Assembly: GCA_935421215.2 (NCBI GenBank)
Contig: OW285239.1
Coordinates: forward strand, 141,825,534 to 141,889,533
Direction: 5' to 3'
DNA: 64,000 bases
From: Melolontha melolontha
Lineage: Eukaryota; Arthropoda; Insecta; Coleoptera; Scarabaeidae
Shown here: positions 23,761 through 34,207 of the stretch, in pieces
How positions within the stretch are numbered: the stretch's first letter is position 1
Layout: each line of letters begins with the position of its first letter
Made by a program: the position numbers and the translations under genes
The notes under the pieces: model-generated
The model's database searches: none
What the model saw: only the letters and a program-made list of their open reading frames with translations
What the model was told of the DNA's origin: nothing

Positions 23761-24345
23761 TATAACATTTGATAAATTATTGGAGTTTTTCGGCTTTTTT
23801 TTTTATATGAAATATTTACAAATATTAAATTAGAATGTATGTAATTGCAGAGTAAGTGGGGATGTAAACATTGCTGTCTACAAATTACAAAGCAAATCAT
23901 ACGAAATTTTTTTATTTGAAAAATATGGTCTACGTTGGGACTCGAACCCAAGTCTACAGCTATCCGAGCTGTCGCCTTCACCACTAGACCACAATAGACC
24001 CAGGTTCAAGCCAAATAGAAATGCATTATAAAGTAACAGTGTTAATGAATCAGATGTCAGTTATTGGATGTAGATGTCAAGCTGAAAGCAGAAGTCAGTT
24101 TTGAAAGCTCATGTCAGTTTTGATAGCAGATGTCAGTTAGTGAAAGCAAATGTCAGTTATTGAAATCAGATGTCTGTTTTGAAAACAGGTGTCAGCAATG
24201 TTTACATCCCCACTTACTCTGCAATTACATACATTCTAATTTAATATTTGTAAATATTTCATATAAAAAAAAAAGCCGAAAAACTCCAATAATTTATCAA
24301 ATGTTACATTTAATGAACGGCTAAGAAATTATCTAAACACTCATA
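23761..24345. repeat. SINE-like inverted pair, second head lost
   Basis: Minus-strand copy 23761-24005 with tRNA-like head, an inverted minisatellite (24030-24190, GATGTCAGTTTTGATAGCAG), then a plus-strand copy that lacks its head (24193-24345, from CAGCAATGTTTACATCCCCA to ATCTAAACACTCATATA). Same layout as 20313-21000. Confidence 0.78.
23928..23999 (-). other. tRNA-like SINE head S3
   Basis: 72 nt with box B GGTTCGAGTCC intact and box A TGGTCTAGTGG. Anticodon arm ACAGC-TCGGATA-GCTGT pairs fully. Compared with S2 the loop differs at several positions while the stems are conserved. Confidence 0.75.
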
Positions 24346-24364
24346 TAGCTATGGAGTAATTATT

Positions 24365-24660
24365 AGCATTTTCAAACATTTAAATCTGACATCTGCTCGC
24401 AAAATACTGACATCTACTTTCAGTAACTCACATCTAATTTCAAAATAGGCATCTGCTTTCTAATCTGACGTTTGCTTTCATAACTGACACCTGCTTCAAA
24501 ACAGACATCTGCTTTCAATAACTGACATTTGCTTTCACTAACTGACATCTGCTATCAAAACTGACATGAGCTTTCAAAACTGACTTCTGCTTTCAGCTTG
24601 ACATCTACATGCAATAACTGACATCTGATTCATTAACACTGTTACTTTATAATGCATTTC
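24365..24660. repeat. CTGACATCTG minisatellite array
   Basis: About 14 degenerate units of 18-24 bp, such as CTTTCAATAACTGACATTTG. It lies immediately upstream of SINE-like copy S4. The longest array of this unit in the window. Confidence 0.85.
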
Positions 24661-24676
24661 TATATGGCTTGAACCT

Positions 24677-24948
24677 GTGTCTATTGTGGCCTAGTGGTAA
24701 AGGTGACAGCCCGGATAGCTGTAGACTTGGGTTCGAGACCCAACGTAGACCATATTTTTCAAATAAAAAAAATTCGTATGATTTGCTTTGTAATTTGTAG
24801 ACAGCAATGTTTACATCCCCACTTACTCTGCAATTACATACATTCTAATTTAATATTTGTAAATATTTCATATAAAAAAAAAAGCCGAAAAACTCCAATA
24901 ATTTATCAAATGTTATATTTAATGAACGGCTAAGAAATTATCTAAACA

Positions 24949-24950
<2 letters not shown>
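24677..24950 (+). repeat. SINE-like copy S4
   Basis: Complete head and body followed by TTAATGAACGGCTAAGAAAT and a (TA)n tail at 24951. It begins after GCATTTCTATATGGCTTGAA, the same leader seen before S2. Confidence 0.8.
24679..24750 (+). other. tRNA-like SINE head S4
   Basis: 72 nt, box A TGGCCTAGTGG, box B GGTTCGAGACC, anticodon arm ACAGC-CCGGATA-GCTGT intact, followed by CA. Both internal Pol III boxes look usable. Confidence 0.75.

Positions 24951-25000
<50 letters not shown>
24951..25000. repeat. (TA)n microsatellite
   Basis: About 25 TA units forming the tail of SINE-like copy S4. Confidence 0.95.
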
Positions 25001-25005
<5 letters not shown>

Positions 25006-25140
25006 AACTTAATAAGTCGGCGATTAAAGGTCTGGTTCATTACTTCAAAGTATATATATTTAAAAAAACCCTACATGCTTCGGCAATGACGCCTTTGTCA
25101 AGGGAATACAAAATATTTTGTATTCCCTTGACAAAGGCGT
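25001..25140. repeat. 16460-type foldback, second arm mostly deleted
   Basis: Left arm AGTCGGCGATTAAAGGTCTG through CATGCTTCGGCAATGACGCC, then a perfect 52-bp palindrome at 25089-25140 centred on AAAATATTTT. The right arm stops abruptly at 25140, where mariner sequence begins. Confidence 0.85.
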
Positions 25141-25310
25141 GTCATATGATTCTGCAGATTTCCCTAATGTATCCACCAAATCTTGATGAATTTGAGTTTG
25201 AGTCATCTCTTTTAAACGTAAGTATTTAATCACCGCTCGTTGCTCAACATCATCCATTTTTAATACTGATATGTGACTCTCTCGACCTCAGGCGTCTACT
25301 GTAGGAATAC
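25141..25310 (-). pseudogene. Mariner N-terminal fragment
   Basis: ATG at 25257, MDDVEQRAVIKYLRLKEMTQ...DTLGKSAESYDT: the first helix-turn-helix of a mariner transposase, then truncated at the palindrome boundary. About 50 bp of 5' untranslated sequence follows to 25310. Confidence 0.75.
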
Positions 25311-26105
25311 TTTAAGAGGTTCAGACTTGTAAGTTTCTAGTGTTAATTTATACATAGCAGGTTACAATGCGACGTGAAAATAAATTATTGTTTTGATTTA
25401 TAAATGACTCAGGGTCGAAGCAAAGAGATCAGACCTCGTATTCTTCATTTGCATGCCTTTATAATGCATTTTATACTATTTTACTGTAACAATACGTATA
25501 CTTTCTTCCACGAAAACTCTCTAATACATTTCAAATATCATTCATGATAAGCTCTACTCAAAATGGTATCTATAAATCACAAAATAATAAAATTGTATAA
25601 TAATAATTTATTATCTAATTCAGAAAAGTGAGGTCACAATTTGCAATTATAAAGTGCATATTTTTTTAAATGCGTACATACCTATTATGATGTCTTACTG
25701 CTTTTATATTAAAACTGTAAACCAATACACACACCGTATCCTACACCGAATATTTACAATATGGCAAAAACAGATAACATTCGATAACAAATTTTTTTAA
25801 TAAATTTCATTTTTTCTTTTTTAAAAACAATAAATAACCTAAGACTTCTGTCGCATTTTGCAATAAATTCAACTCTAGAATAAGTTAATTTAATTCCAAA
25901 TTTATGTATTAGGTGTAGTCCGCCTTCCTCAGCTGGCAAAAATTCCTCTTTGCTATTCGACAACTTTGAAACTAATGATTCTGTTTCTGTAACAGTATAT
26001 TTTGCGTTTGAATCCGTAAGTCTTAGGATAGGCAATGCTTTCAAATGAAGTACTGGAATTTAACGACAATAAATCGCCGTCTCCATACTTTTAACTAACC
26101 CTGTA
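25311..26105. other. Stretch with one unrecognised ORF
   Basis: A 96-codon minus-strand ORF at 25754-26044 (MKALPILRLTDSNAKYTV...) contains no motif I recognise and could be chance. Otherwise AT-rich and featureless. Confidence 0.4.
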
Positions 26106-26210
26106 TATACAGCACTGTCACTGACAAATAAAACTATTTTTTCTTTGTACCTGTCGTCCGACGAAGCATTTGGTGCATATTCTCGTAAAACGTTTCTAAG
26201 GTTCATGTTT
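26106..26210 (-). pseudogene. hAT fragment
   Basis: About 100 bp close to hAT copy 3 at 62985-63080: TTTGTACCTGTCGTCCGA, GAAGCATTTGGTGCATATTC. Minus-strand translation gives YENMHQML followed by FVSDSAV-like residues, around a catalytic region. Confidence 0.75.
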
Positions 26211-26461
26211 TTGATTAAAGCAGATTATCCTGTTATCCTACATGACAACCTAATAAGTAAATAAACTTACGTAATATTTGTCGATGTCATTACATATTTG
26301 CTAATCTTTTAGTTAGTAATACTTAGTTTACCTCGTTTAATGTTATGGAACTGGAACTTCCTATAACTTTGCAAATCAAAAATTTCAACAGAAATTTCCT
26401 AATGTTTACATGTGCGTAAATACGAAATTTGGTAGAAAAAAATAAAACAACAGGTAGCGTA

Positions 26462-26625
26462 AAGCAGACCGATTTTCATGTGGCCGGTTAGAAGTACCGC
26501 CCTCGAGATGCGCACGAAATTCATAGGCTCTGGCATTCAGTGTTTTACATCGTTTTAAGCGATACTGACCCTTACTTGACGCACGTACAAATTCTCCCAC
26601 CGGCCACATGAAAATCGGTCTGCTG
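26462..26625. mobile_element. 164-bp MITE
   Basis: Perfect 26-bp inverted ends AGCAGACCGATTTTCATGTG.../...CACATGAAAATCGGTCTGCT with TA on both sides (26460-26461, 26626-26627). The interior has no coding capacity. Superfamily is probably Tc1/mariner by target. Confidence 0.85.
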
Positions 26626-26703
26626 TACATGACATCAAGAAAAAAAAAGGATTTACAATGAAGAAGATGCAGCTACAATACTGACTTTAGATTCAGTAGA
26701 AAC

Positions 26704-27039
26704 ATGTCCAAAATTATCCTTGCGAAAAGGTCTGTGCAATTAAATCAGTTAATTAGCAAATCACGTTTACAAAGAATTTTGAAAGAAAATTATATTAAAC
26801 CGATTTTTGTATCTGAATTAAGAAATGGTGCTTTTGCTCTGCGTTTAGACCTTTGGTTATGGGTAGGACTAAATCAGTCTGTAAATCGAAATTTCTTCAA
26901 AAACATATTTTTTTCGGATGAATCGACACTTAAAACCAATGGGAAAGTTGCAACACAGAACTGTAGATTTTGGTCGAGAGACAATCCTAAGTTCAAAATT
27001 GCGACGAGAAGTGTAGATGTTGGAGGATACCATATTTAA
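26704..27039 (+). pseudogene. DUF4817-type transposase fragment
   Basis: Contains LISKSRLQRILKENYIKPI (helix-turn-helix), FFKNIFFSDESTLKTNGKV with the first catalytic Asp, and NCRFWSRDNPKFKI. Truncated after SVDVGGYHI. The second and third catalytic sites are absent. It resembles the other DD41D-type proteins of the window but belongs to a different lineage. Confidence 0.65.
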
Positions 27040-27051
27040 TAAAATAAAATG

Positions 27052-27470
27052 CTTTTTCCGCAAATCGTTAGGAAATTTTTACATTCCTGACAAAATTTCT
27101 TAAAGAAAAAGTCAACATTTCCTAACTGTTAGGAAATGTTGACTTTTTCTTATACATATTCGTACTTTTCTCTTGATTTCTTTGGCAATAATTCTAATGA
27201 AGCAGTATTCACTACCTCAACCAGCTCTGGAGGAGTCCCAGATATGGAAAATTCATCATAACTTATCATTTTACACTGTTTTGCTATCGAAAACACCAGC
27301 AGTTAAATTTATATGCATCAAGTTTGACAATCCAACATTAATACGTTTCCATAGTAACGCAACCAATTATATTACGAATTTCAAAACACCATTTATTTGT
27401 GAATAAAATTATTCGCGATTTTTTCAAAATTAATTAATATCTGTCGAATTTTAAACGATTTGCGGAAAAA
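27052..27470. repeat. Foldback element with internal palindromes
   Basis: CTTTTTCCGCAAATCGTT (27052) is inverted at 27454-27470 (AACGATTTGCGGAAAAA). Inside is a perfect 49-bp palindrome at 27103-27151 (AAGAAAAAGTCAACATTTCC and complement, centre T27127). Confidence 0.7.
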
Positions 27471-27480
27471 TAGTATGTTT

Positions 27481-27581
27481 GTAGGAAAAGCCACATTCCT
27501 GGACTCTGTGTTGCTAAGTCTCGGCTTGCGCCTCGACTTAACAATCTTCACAGTTGTCCAGGAATGTTAGACTTTTCTTAC
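27481..27581. repeat. 101-bp imperfect hairpin with GC-rich tip
   Basis: GTAGGAAAAGCCACATTCCT pairs with GGAATGTTAGACTTTTCTTAC. Inner GTTGCTAAGTCTCGGC pairs with GCCTCGACTTAACAAT. Tip TTGC. Confidence 0.8.
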
Positions 27582-27889
27582 TCGGTAAACAATATACTAT
27601 TCTTTAGTTCAAGTGTGTTTTTATAAATTTCTCAGCCGCTAAAAAGAATATTTAGATTTTTGTTTCAGATTAGGTGGTTTTGAGACAAGCAAAAAATTTG
27701 ATGAAGAATGATTTTTTTTTTGGTTAAGTTACAAACATTTTTCTTTCCTTTTGTTTAGTACAACCGGGGACAGACTGCATATAACAATTCAAATAAACAA
27801 AAGAAATACTAACGGAGTTTTTTAATTCTCAGTAGATATAAAATAAACATGGGTAATTTACTCAATCTATGTTACAGGGTTAAATTGTA
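27582..27889. other. Short AT-rich spacer
   Basis: Nothing recognised. Confidence 0.5.
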
Positions 27890-29554
27890 GCGGAAAGGTA
27901 AAAAGGATCAGGGTTAGCATTTCTAGCCAAATGTGTAATTGGTGCTTTAGCAAAGATGTTAGTTCTAGCTCTGGCTTCGGCGAAAGTTTCATTTGAACTC
28001 GTTGCATATTTGGGCACCATAATGCCAACAGCAGAGAGTAAGTTCGGTGCGTCGATACCATTTGTTGACTAGTTTAATTATAAAGCGAGCACTGGCTATC
28101 TCCCTGCGATCAGAAAGCGAGGTAAAATTGTGTTCACGCAGTAGTTTTTGATAATCAACTCCCCTAGCAGGATAAATGCCAGATAATTTATACGTTAAAT
28201 ATTTGAAGAATCTTCGTTGTACTTTCTCTATCAATAAATTCTGGTAGACATAATAAGGGTACCAAATAATTGACACATATTCGAGTTTAGGGCGAACCAG
28301 TGTACAAGCGTCTTAAGCGTATTTAGATTTGAAAATTTACGGCAGGATCGAATAACAAAACTAAGAGTGCGTGAAGCGGAGTTGCGAATAGATAGATAGA
28401 TAGATTGTGGTCAGAGAATTGCAAGCGTTTATTAAAAAAAACACTGAGGTCTTTAATTTGTGATTGTCGCGAAATGTTCAAGTGATCAAGTGAGTAGGTA
28501 TATATTAAAGAGTTTGTCTTTGTAACTGCACATTTATTTATACTCATGCCTATCTTGCTCTCGTTACATTAATAGTAGATAGTGTTTAAATCCTTTTCCA
28601 GAGCTTCACAATCAGAAATAGAAGCTATTTTCCTGAAGTTTTTACATTTTTTTTACGAACAGAAGATCATTAAAATAAACATTTAAACAATAGTGGACCA
28701 AGGTTCGAGCTTTAATGAACACCGGAAGAAGCAATGAAAGTGGAAGAATAAAATCGATTACAACAGACATAACGTGAGCGATTATAAAGATAGGAAACTC
28801 TCAGGTTTGTTGAGGATGAAGTAAAGCCAAATGAACTTAGTTCGGACAATAATATGGTGTGGTCAATAGTGTCAAAGGCCTTCGCGAAGTCGGTATAAAC
28901 ATCGACTTGATCTTTTAAGTCAATAGAATAGCTGATATACTAAGTGATCTCAGTCAAGTTAGTTAAAGTTGACCTTCCGGACATAAAACCATGCTGGTGT
29001 GTGGAGATAAAACATCGAGTAGATTCATATAACTTGTCATATAGCAAGTGCTCGAAGATTTTAGAGCAATTGGACAAAATATTAATTGGTCTGTTGTTAG
29101 AAATATCATTTTTGGTAACTTTTTTATACACAGGTGTAATTTTGCTTATCTTACTCATTTCCGGAAACGCAGATGTGCATAGAGCAAGATTAAATATTAC
29201 ACATAACGGATGACATAGAACAGAACCACAATCCTTGATTATAAAGTTAGGTAATTCATCATGACCAGATGCATAGTCTGTCCTGAGGTGGTTTATGGCT
29301 GTTAGCGTATCACTGTCTGAACAGATTCCGATGTAAAAGTTGTTCAGACTTTCCTGAAGAGTCAACGAGAATGAAATTGTCCATGGTTGGTATACATCAG
29401 AAAAAGTATTAGCAAAGGCTTTAAATTTCTTCTGGATCCGTCAGCTCAAAATCACCAGGTTTTTAAACAGTCAGAAATTCTTGAGTTTCCCTTCTTCTAT
29501 CCAATGAATTGCCAAAATATCTTTTATCTGTTCCCCAAGGTCAAATCTGCATTG
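27890..29554 (-). pseudogene. LINE X (Jockey/CR1-like) reverse transcriptase, decayed
   Basis: Read on the minus strand. Block 28940-29365 holds the start of the RT domain (ASGHDELPNFIIKDC, ITPVYKKVTKNDISNNRPIN, HQHGFMSGRSTLTNL). Near 28880 comes FTDFAKAFDTI, at 28323-28547 LGV-like DLSVFFNKRLQFSDH, and at 27989-28276 the C-terminal EKVQRRFFKYLTYKLSGIYP and SLSDRREIASARFI. The YADD box is not readable and there are multiple frameshifts. The 5' end stops at 29554. The part 28829-29554 is duplicated at 31633-32360 with about six differences. Confidence 0.82.
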
Positions 29555-29556
29555 CT

Positions 29557-30075
29557 ACCTAACTATCAATTATTTCTTTGTTCTCTGATTTGTACTTTTA
29601 CAATTAATTATAATAATCAAAATGTAGACAAAATGTTAATTTAGACAGAAAGACAAAATTATAATATTAATTAACAAATAGATGTGACTGGCTTTTTGAT
29701 GTTAGGTTATGTACAATTTCCAATACAAATATAACCTGTTCGCGGGTTTTCCTTATGATTTGAAAAGTGGGCGTGTTCAATTAGTATCGATATAAAATTC
29801 AAATGAAAATAAATTAACTGTCTTTTTTAATTTCGCGTAATTGACTTGAATGACAAAAATGAAAATTAAAAATATGAAAAGTAAATTTTGAAATAACTAT
29901 AAATTAATCTGAAATATACAAAGTTATCGTAATATTAATTTATTAAAATTTCGACACTAATTTTACAAGTTATGTCCACCAAATGTAGCTATTCAATTGA
30001 GTGTATTTCTTGTATTAATTCTTACTCTTTCATTTACAGATAGCTGGAATATCTGAGCTGTTTGTATCATAACAT

Positions 30076-30078
<3 letters not shown>
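29557..30078. repeat. 1.6-kb repeat R, 3' fragment (copy c)
   Basis: Matches the last 520 bp of R copies a and b, from CTATCAATTATTTCTTTG to GTTTGTATCATAACATTAAA, followed by (TA)n. Confidence 0.85.

Positions 30079-30122
<44 letters not shown>
30079..30122. repeat. (TA)n microsatellite
   Basis: About 22 TA units between repeat R and the next mariner-type element. Confidence 0.95.
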
Positions 30123-30128
<6 letters not shown>

Positions 30129-31632
30129 TGTCCAAAAAAAAACTGCTCAGAGTTATACCTCGTGTAGATAAAACAATTTCATCGAAAAAAAACCCAAAAT
30201 GTGCTAGTCAAAAATGTTTAGTTTTTATTGTAATTTACGTATAATTAGGTATGGTAAAAAAAGTAGTATAACTTACTACATAAGATTATGATTAATTAAG
30301 ATTATGAATAAAACAACCAAAAATAGTTTTTAATCAATACTATATTAATTAATTATGTTTTCAAAATGGCCTCCTTTACATTCGAGACAAGCAATAGCCC
30401 TGAACGTTATTTGTCTCGTAGCCCGTTGAATCATATCAGGGTTTTGTTTTAATCGCTCTGCACAATTCCTTATCCTATTTTCTAATTCTTCTAGTGTGTT
30501 CACCGGGCTACTGTACACCTCTTGCTTCATTGTGCCCCACAAAAAATAATCCAGGGGAGTCATGTCTGGCGACCTTGGCGGCCACGCAACTGTGCCACCT
30601 CGTTCGACCCATCGGTGATAATTTTCATTTAGAAATAATCTTACTGCTCTAGCGAAATGTGCCGAAGCGCCGTCCAACTGCAGCCACATGTTTATACGAA
30701 TATTCAATGGCACGTCATCCAGCAACTCTGGTAGTTCATTTTGCAATAATTCCAAAAATCTTTCACCATTTAAAATTCGAGGAAGAAAAATAGGTCCAAT
30801 TAATAAATTTCCTATCAATGCGGCCCAGACATTGACAGAAAACTGTTCCTGGAATGAGGCATGCCTAGCTAAGGGTGGGCTTTCATCGGACCATGCGTGT
30901 AAATTTCGAAAATTTGTTATTCCATTTCGTGTGGAGATTTTGCTTCGTCCATCCAAAGAATTTTGTTGAAAAATTCTGGATTTCTTCTCGTCTGTCTCAA
31001 AATCCATGTTGAAAAAATACAACGCTGTACAGAGTCTCCTTCATTAATATTCTGTACTCTTCGATAATGATATGGCCTAAGTCCATTCGCTTTTAAAATC
31101 ACACCCACTGTAGATTTCGATACATTAAACATAAGCGCTAACCGTCTGAGGCTAATGGATGGATTGCGGAAAACCTCGTCCAAGATATCTTCTTCTGTAT
31201 TCCCTAGCTGCAGTGCTGCAGCTCTGCCTTGTCCTCACATATTTCTGCTTCCTAGTCCGTTCTCGCTGAACAATCGGTGAATTGTAATAAATGTTCGGTA
31301 TGTTGGAACTGGCTGCCTATTCGGGAAGGCTGCTATGTACGCTCGACAAGCAACTCGAGCCACTTCATGGTGCATGCCATAATAATAATGCATATCAGCA
31401 ATATGATTATTTTCAAACATTGAAAGACGCGCCATTTCAGTCCTTAATAACAATAGTCCAAAGCGAGAAACAAATCTAAAAGTGCAGTACACACGGCAAT
31501 AGTTAATATAACAGAATGTAAAACGAAACAAGGTACACCGAACATCACTTGGACAAACCTACATATCGACTGAAGGAAGGATGCGGTGTGGGGACACGAG
31601 AACAAGGCAGCGATCCTATCACGTGATATTTC
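30123..31632 (-). mobile_element. Family C DD40D element, right end lost
   Basis: Left end CAATGTGTCCAAAAAAAAAC abuts (TA)n. The transposase is at 30345-31435. No matching right terminus was found before 31633, where the duplicated LINE X segment begins, so the 5' side is probably truncated. Confidence 0.65.
30345..31435 (-). pseudogene. Family C transposase with 40-residue catalytic spacing
   Basis: ATG at 31435 (MARLSMFENNHIADMHYYYG) opens the DUF4817-type N-terminal region. A frameshift leads to 30917-31183 (SLRRLALMFNVSKSTVGVI, ILWMDEAK with the first Asp). A second leads to 30345-31022 (HAWSDESPP, VNVWAALIGNLLIGPIF, LQLDGASAHFARAV, WPPRSPDMTPLDYFLWG), ending KGGHFENIIN. There are 40 residues between the second and third Asp, one fewer than in the other families here. 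Three segments of otherwise good sequence suggest moderate age. Confidence 0.85.
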
Positions 31633-32360
31633 TACAATATGAACTTAGTTCGGACAATAATATGGTGTGGTCAATAGTGTCAAAGGCCTTCGCGAAGTCG
31701 GTATAAACATCGACTTGATCTTTTAAGTTAATAGAATAGCTGATATACTAAGTGATCTCAGTCAAGTTAGTTAAAGTTGACCTTCCGGACATAAAACCAT
31801 GCTGGTGTGTGGAGATAAAACATCGAGTAGATTCATATAACTTGTCATATAGCAAGTGCTCGAAGATTTTAGAGCAATTGGACAAAATATTAATTGGTCT
31901 GTTGTTAGAAATATCATTTTTGGTAACTTTTTTATACACAGGTGTAATTTTGCTTATCTTACTCATTTCCGGAAACGCAGATGTGCATAGAGCAAGATTA
32001 AATATTACACATAACGGATGACATAGAACAGAAGCACAATCCTTGATTATAAAGTTAGGTAATTCATCATGACCAGATGCATAGTCTGCCCTGAGGTGGT
32101 TTATGGCTGTTAGCGTATCACTCTCTGAACAGATTCCGATGTAAAAGTTGTTCAGACTTTCCTGAAGAGTCAACGAGAATGAAATTGTCCGTGGTTGGTA
32201 TACATCAGAAAAAGTATTAGCAAAGGCTTTAAATTTCTTCTGGATCCGTCAGCTCAAAATCATCAGGTTTTTAAACAGTCAGAAATTCTTGAGTTTCCCT
32301 TCTTCTATCCAATGAATTGCCAAAATATCTTTTATCTGTTCCCCAAGGTCAAATCTGCAT
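31633..32360 (-). repeat. Duplicated LINE X segment
   Basis: Nearly identical to 28829-29554 (about six substitutions seen over about 725 bp) in the same orientation. It carries the same RT fragment (ASGHDELPNFIIKDC). Both copies end at GGTCAAATCTGCATT. The flanking sequences differ on both sides. Confidence 0.9.
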
Positions 32361-32590
32361 TAAAAGGAACAGGACTTCAAACTGTTGAAGTTGTGTAGGG
32401 AGAAGCGGCGCGCGTCATGAACGAACTCACAGAAGAGTTCCAGCACTGTTTTGCACAATGGGAAATTCGAATGAAGTTGTGTAAGGATAGAGGAAGGGTG
32501 TGTATTGAAGGGGATAATAATTAAATACGTGTAAATTTAAAATAAAAACTTTTACAGCATCAATCTCGTTATTTTATAGTCACACCTCGC
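32361..32590 (+). pseudogene. Mariner C-terminal fragment
   Basis: KGTGLQTVEVV, a stop, then ARVMNELTEEFQHCFAQWEI and MKLCKDRGRVCIEGDNN: the C-terminal end of a mariner transposase (GVQW3-like type). It is followed by a terminus-like TTATTTTATAGTCACACCTC. Complements in kind the N-terminal fragment at 8855-9435. Confidence 0.7.
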
Positions 32591-32689
32591 ATTAGCAAAA
32601 GAACATACCGCTAAGTCTTTGTTGAATCAATGCATGAAAACAGTAGTGGTTGATGACGTTTAACGTAAGCTGCTGCACAGATGAGACTA

Positions 32690-33360
32690 CTTCGTTTAAG
32701 CTTTCATATATATACCGTGGAATTACATTACTAAGTACAGTAGGTAAATTATACGCTATAATATTAGAAACAAGACTAAGAGGGACTTTGGAAGAAACGT
32801 TAGAACATACACAGAACGGTTTTAGATCTGGCCGAGGAGTGACGCACGCAAATTTAATTCTATGGCAAATAAGCGAAAAATCAATAATGGAGGACGGTGC
32901 AGTACATCTTTGGTTTATAAATTTAGAGAAGAGTTTTGACGCGACATATGGAGAACACTAGAAAAAAGGGCCGTAAGCGATAAAATGATAAACGGCATAA
33001 AAGCACTGCATAAACAAACTAGGAACTTCGTCAGAGTTAAACAGGAAAAGTTACATATGTTTGAAACCACAGCTGAGATGGTTGGGACATGTATTGAGAA
33101 TGGGAGAAGATAAGTCGATACGAAGAGTCTTTGAAGCAAAAGCATACAAGCGAAGAACGAAAGGAAGACAAAAAAAACGTGGAGTGATGTCGTTAGAAGT
33201 GCGGTTAGGGAAAGGGGTGTTAAATGAAGTGAAGTGAGACATAGAGTGCAAAACAGAAAAGAATGGAAAGAGATATGCAAAAAGAAACTGAAGTCCTTAC
33301 TCAGCTCCGTACAGCCCTGCAAGGGTATAAACGCTGTAGAATTAAGTATGTAAGTATATA
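32690..33360 (+). pseudogene. LINE L1 with internal RT deletion
   Basis: Starts in the RT domain (YRGITLLSTVGKLYAIILET, HTQNGFRSGRGVTHAN, INLEKSFDA). After RNFVRVKQEKLHMFET it jumps to the C-terminal region (LRWLGHVLRMGEDKSIRRVF, TKGRQKK) and then the 3' tail (GTAAGTATATA). The catalytic YADD segment is deleted. Directly followed by LINE L2 of the same family. Confidence 0.75.
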
Positions 33361-34205
33361 ACGAGAAGTAAGTAGCTGCAGCCGAAATTACCCAAAATTG
33401 TTGGAAGCAATCTTATCCGTGCAGCAGCTTACATCGTATAAAGAAACCAGGAACCTCGTTAGAGTTAAACAGGAAAAGTAACGTGTTTGAAACCAAAAAA
33501 GGAATTAGACAGGGTTGCATTTTTGGTCCGCTACTCTTCTCAATAGTGTTAGATGAGGGAATTAAAGAGGCTTCAAAGAATTTCAACCAATATAAAGTAG
33601 GGCACTGGAGAATGGAAGATATAAAGGTCACCGAACTGATGTACGCAGACGATTGGTGCTGATATCCAAAAACGAAAGAACACTAAATGAAAACATACGA
33701 ATAATTAATAGCAATTTCGAAGCAAGAAATATGAAAATAAATGTTAAAAAGATAAGAACTATGGTTATAAGCAGAAAAGAAAAGAAACTTCGAATACAAC
33801 TTGTAAGCACAATATTAGAAAACAAGTTAGTAAGTTTAAATATTTGGGAATGAAAGTAACACACGATGGTAGATTGGAAGAGGGAATCACTGAAAGAACA
33901 GGAGCAGCGGACTATTCCATTCAATCAAGACCTCGTTTCTAGATAAAAAAGAAATACCCAAACGGATAAAAACTGAAATATTTAACAGAGTAGGCACCCC
34001 GATCTTGATATTTGGCTCTGAAACATGGACGAAAAACAGAAAAATATAATCCGAACTACAGGAACGAAATTTTTGCGGAAAAATTGATGGAAAAACAAGA
34101 AAAACAAGAATGGACAAAATAAAAAATACCGACATTAGAGATAATCTGACGAGTCCAATACTAAAGAGAGTAAAGAGAATTCCCCCATTCTTTTTACTCT
34201 CTTAC
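33361..34205 (+). pseudogene. LINE L2, 5' portion
   Basis: After a shared 75-bp segment (GTAGCTGCAGCCGAAATTAC) it resumes at TSLELNRKSN/VFETKKGIRQGCIF. It contains LMYADD near 33640, a KINVKKIRTMVISRKEKK segment, YLGMKVTHDGRLEEG and FGSETWTKNRK. Several frameshifts. Interrupted at 34205 by mariner-type element A2 and continued at 35557. Confidence 0.78.
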
Positions 34206-34207
34206 TA

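Noticed and set aside
20509..24750. Four functional tRNA genes
   Set aside because: Stems and Pol III boxes are good, but the acceptor stem has a mismatch, there is one extra base before the D arm and position 33 is not U. All four sit inside a repeated body with (TA)n tails, so they are tRNA-derived repeat heads.
15822..25140. CRISPR-like array from the CTGACATCTG units
   Set aside because: Units are degenerate, contiguous and without spacers, and the setting is eukaryotic. It is a minisatellite.
25754..26044. 96-codon minus-strand ORF as a small gene
   Set aside because: No recognisable motif, no homologous copy in the window and no supporting context. Length is compatible with chance in this sequence.
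28944..29213. Plus-strand ORFs at 28944-29213 and 31752-32021
   Set aside because: They are antisense to the LINE X reverse transcriptase segment. Their conservation only reflects the duplication of that segment.
32915..34135. Long Phe/Ser/Leu-rich minus-strand ORFs opposite LINE L1/L2
   Set aside because: Antisense shadows of the LINE coding strand with low-complexity composition.
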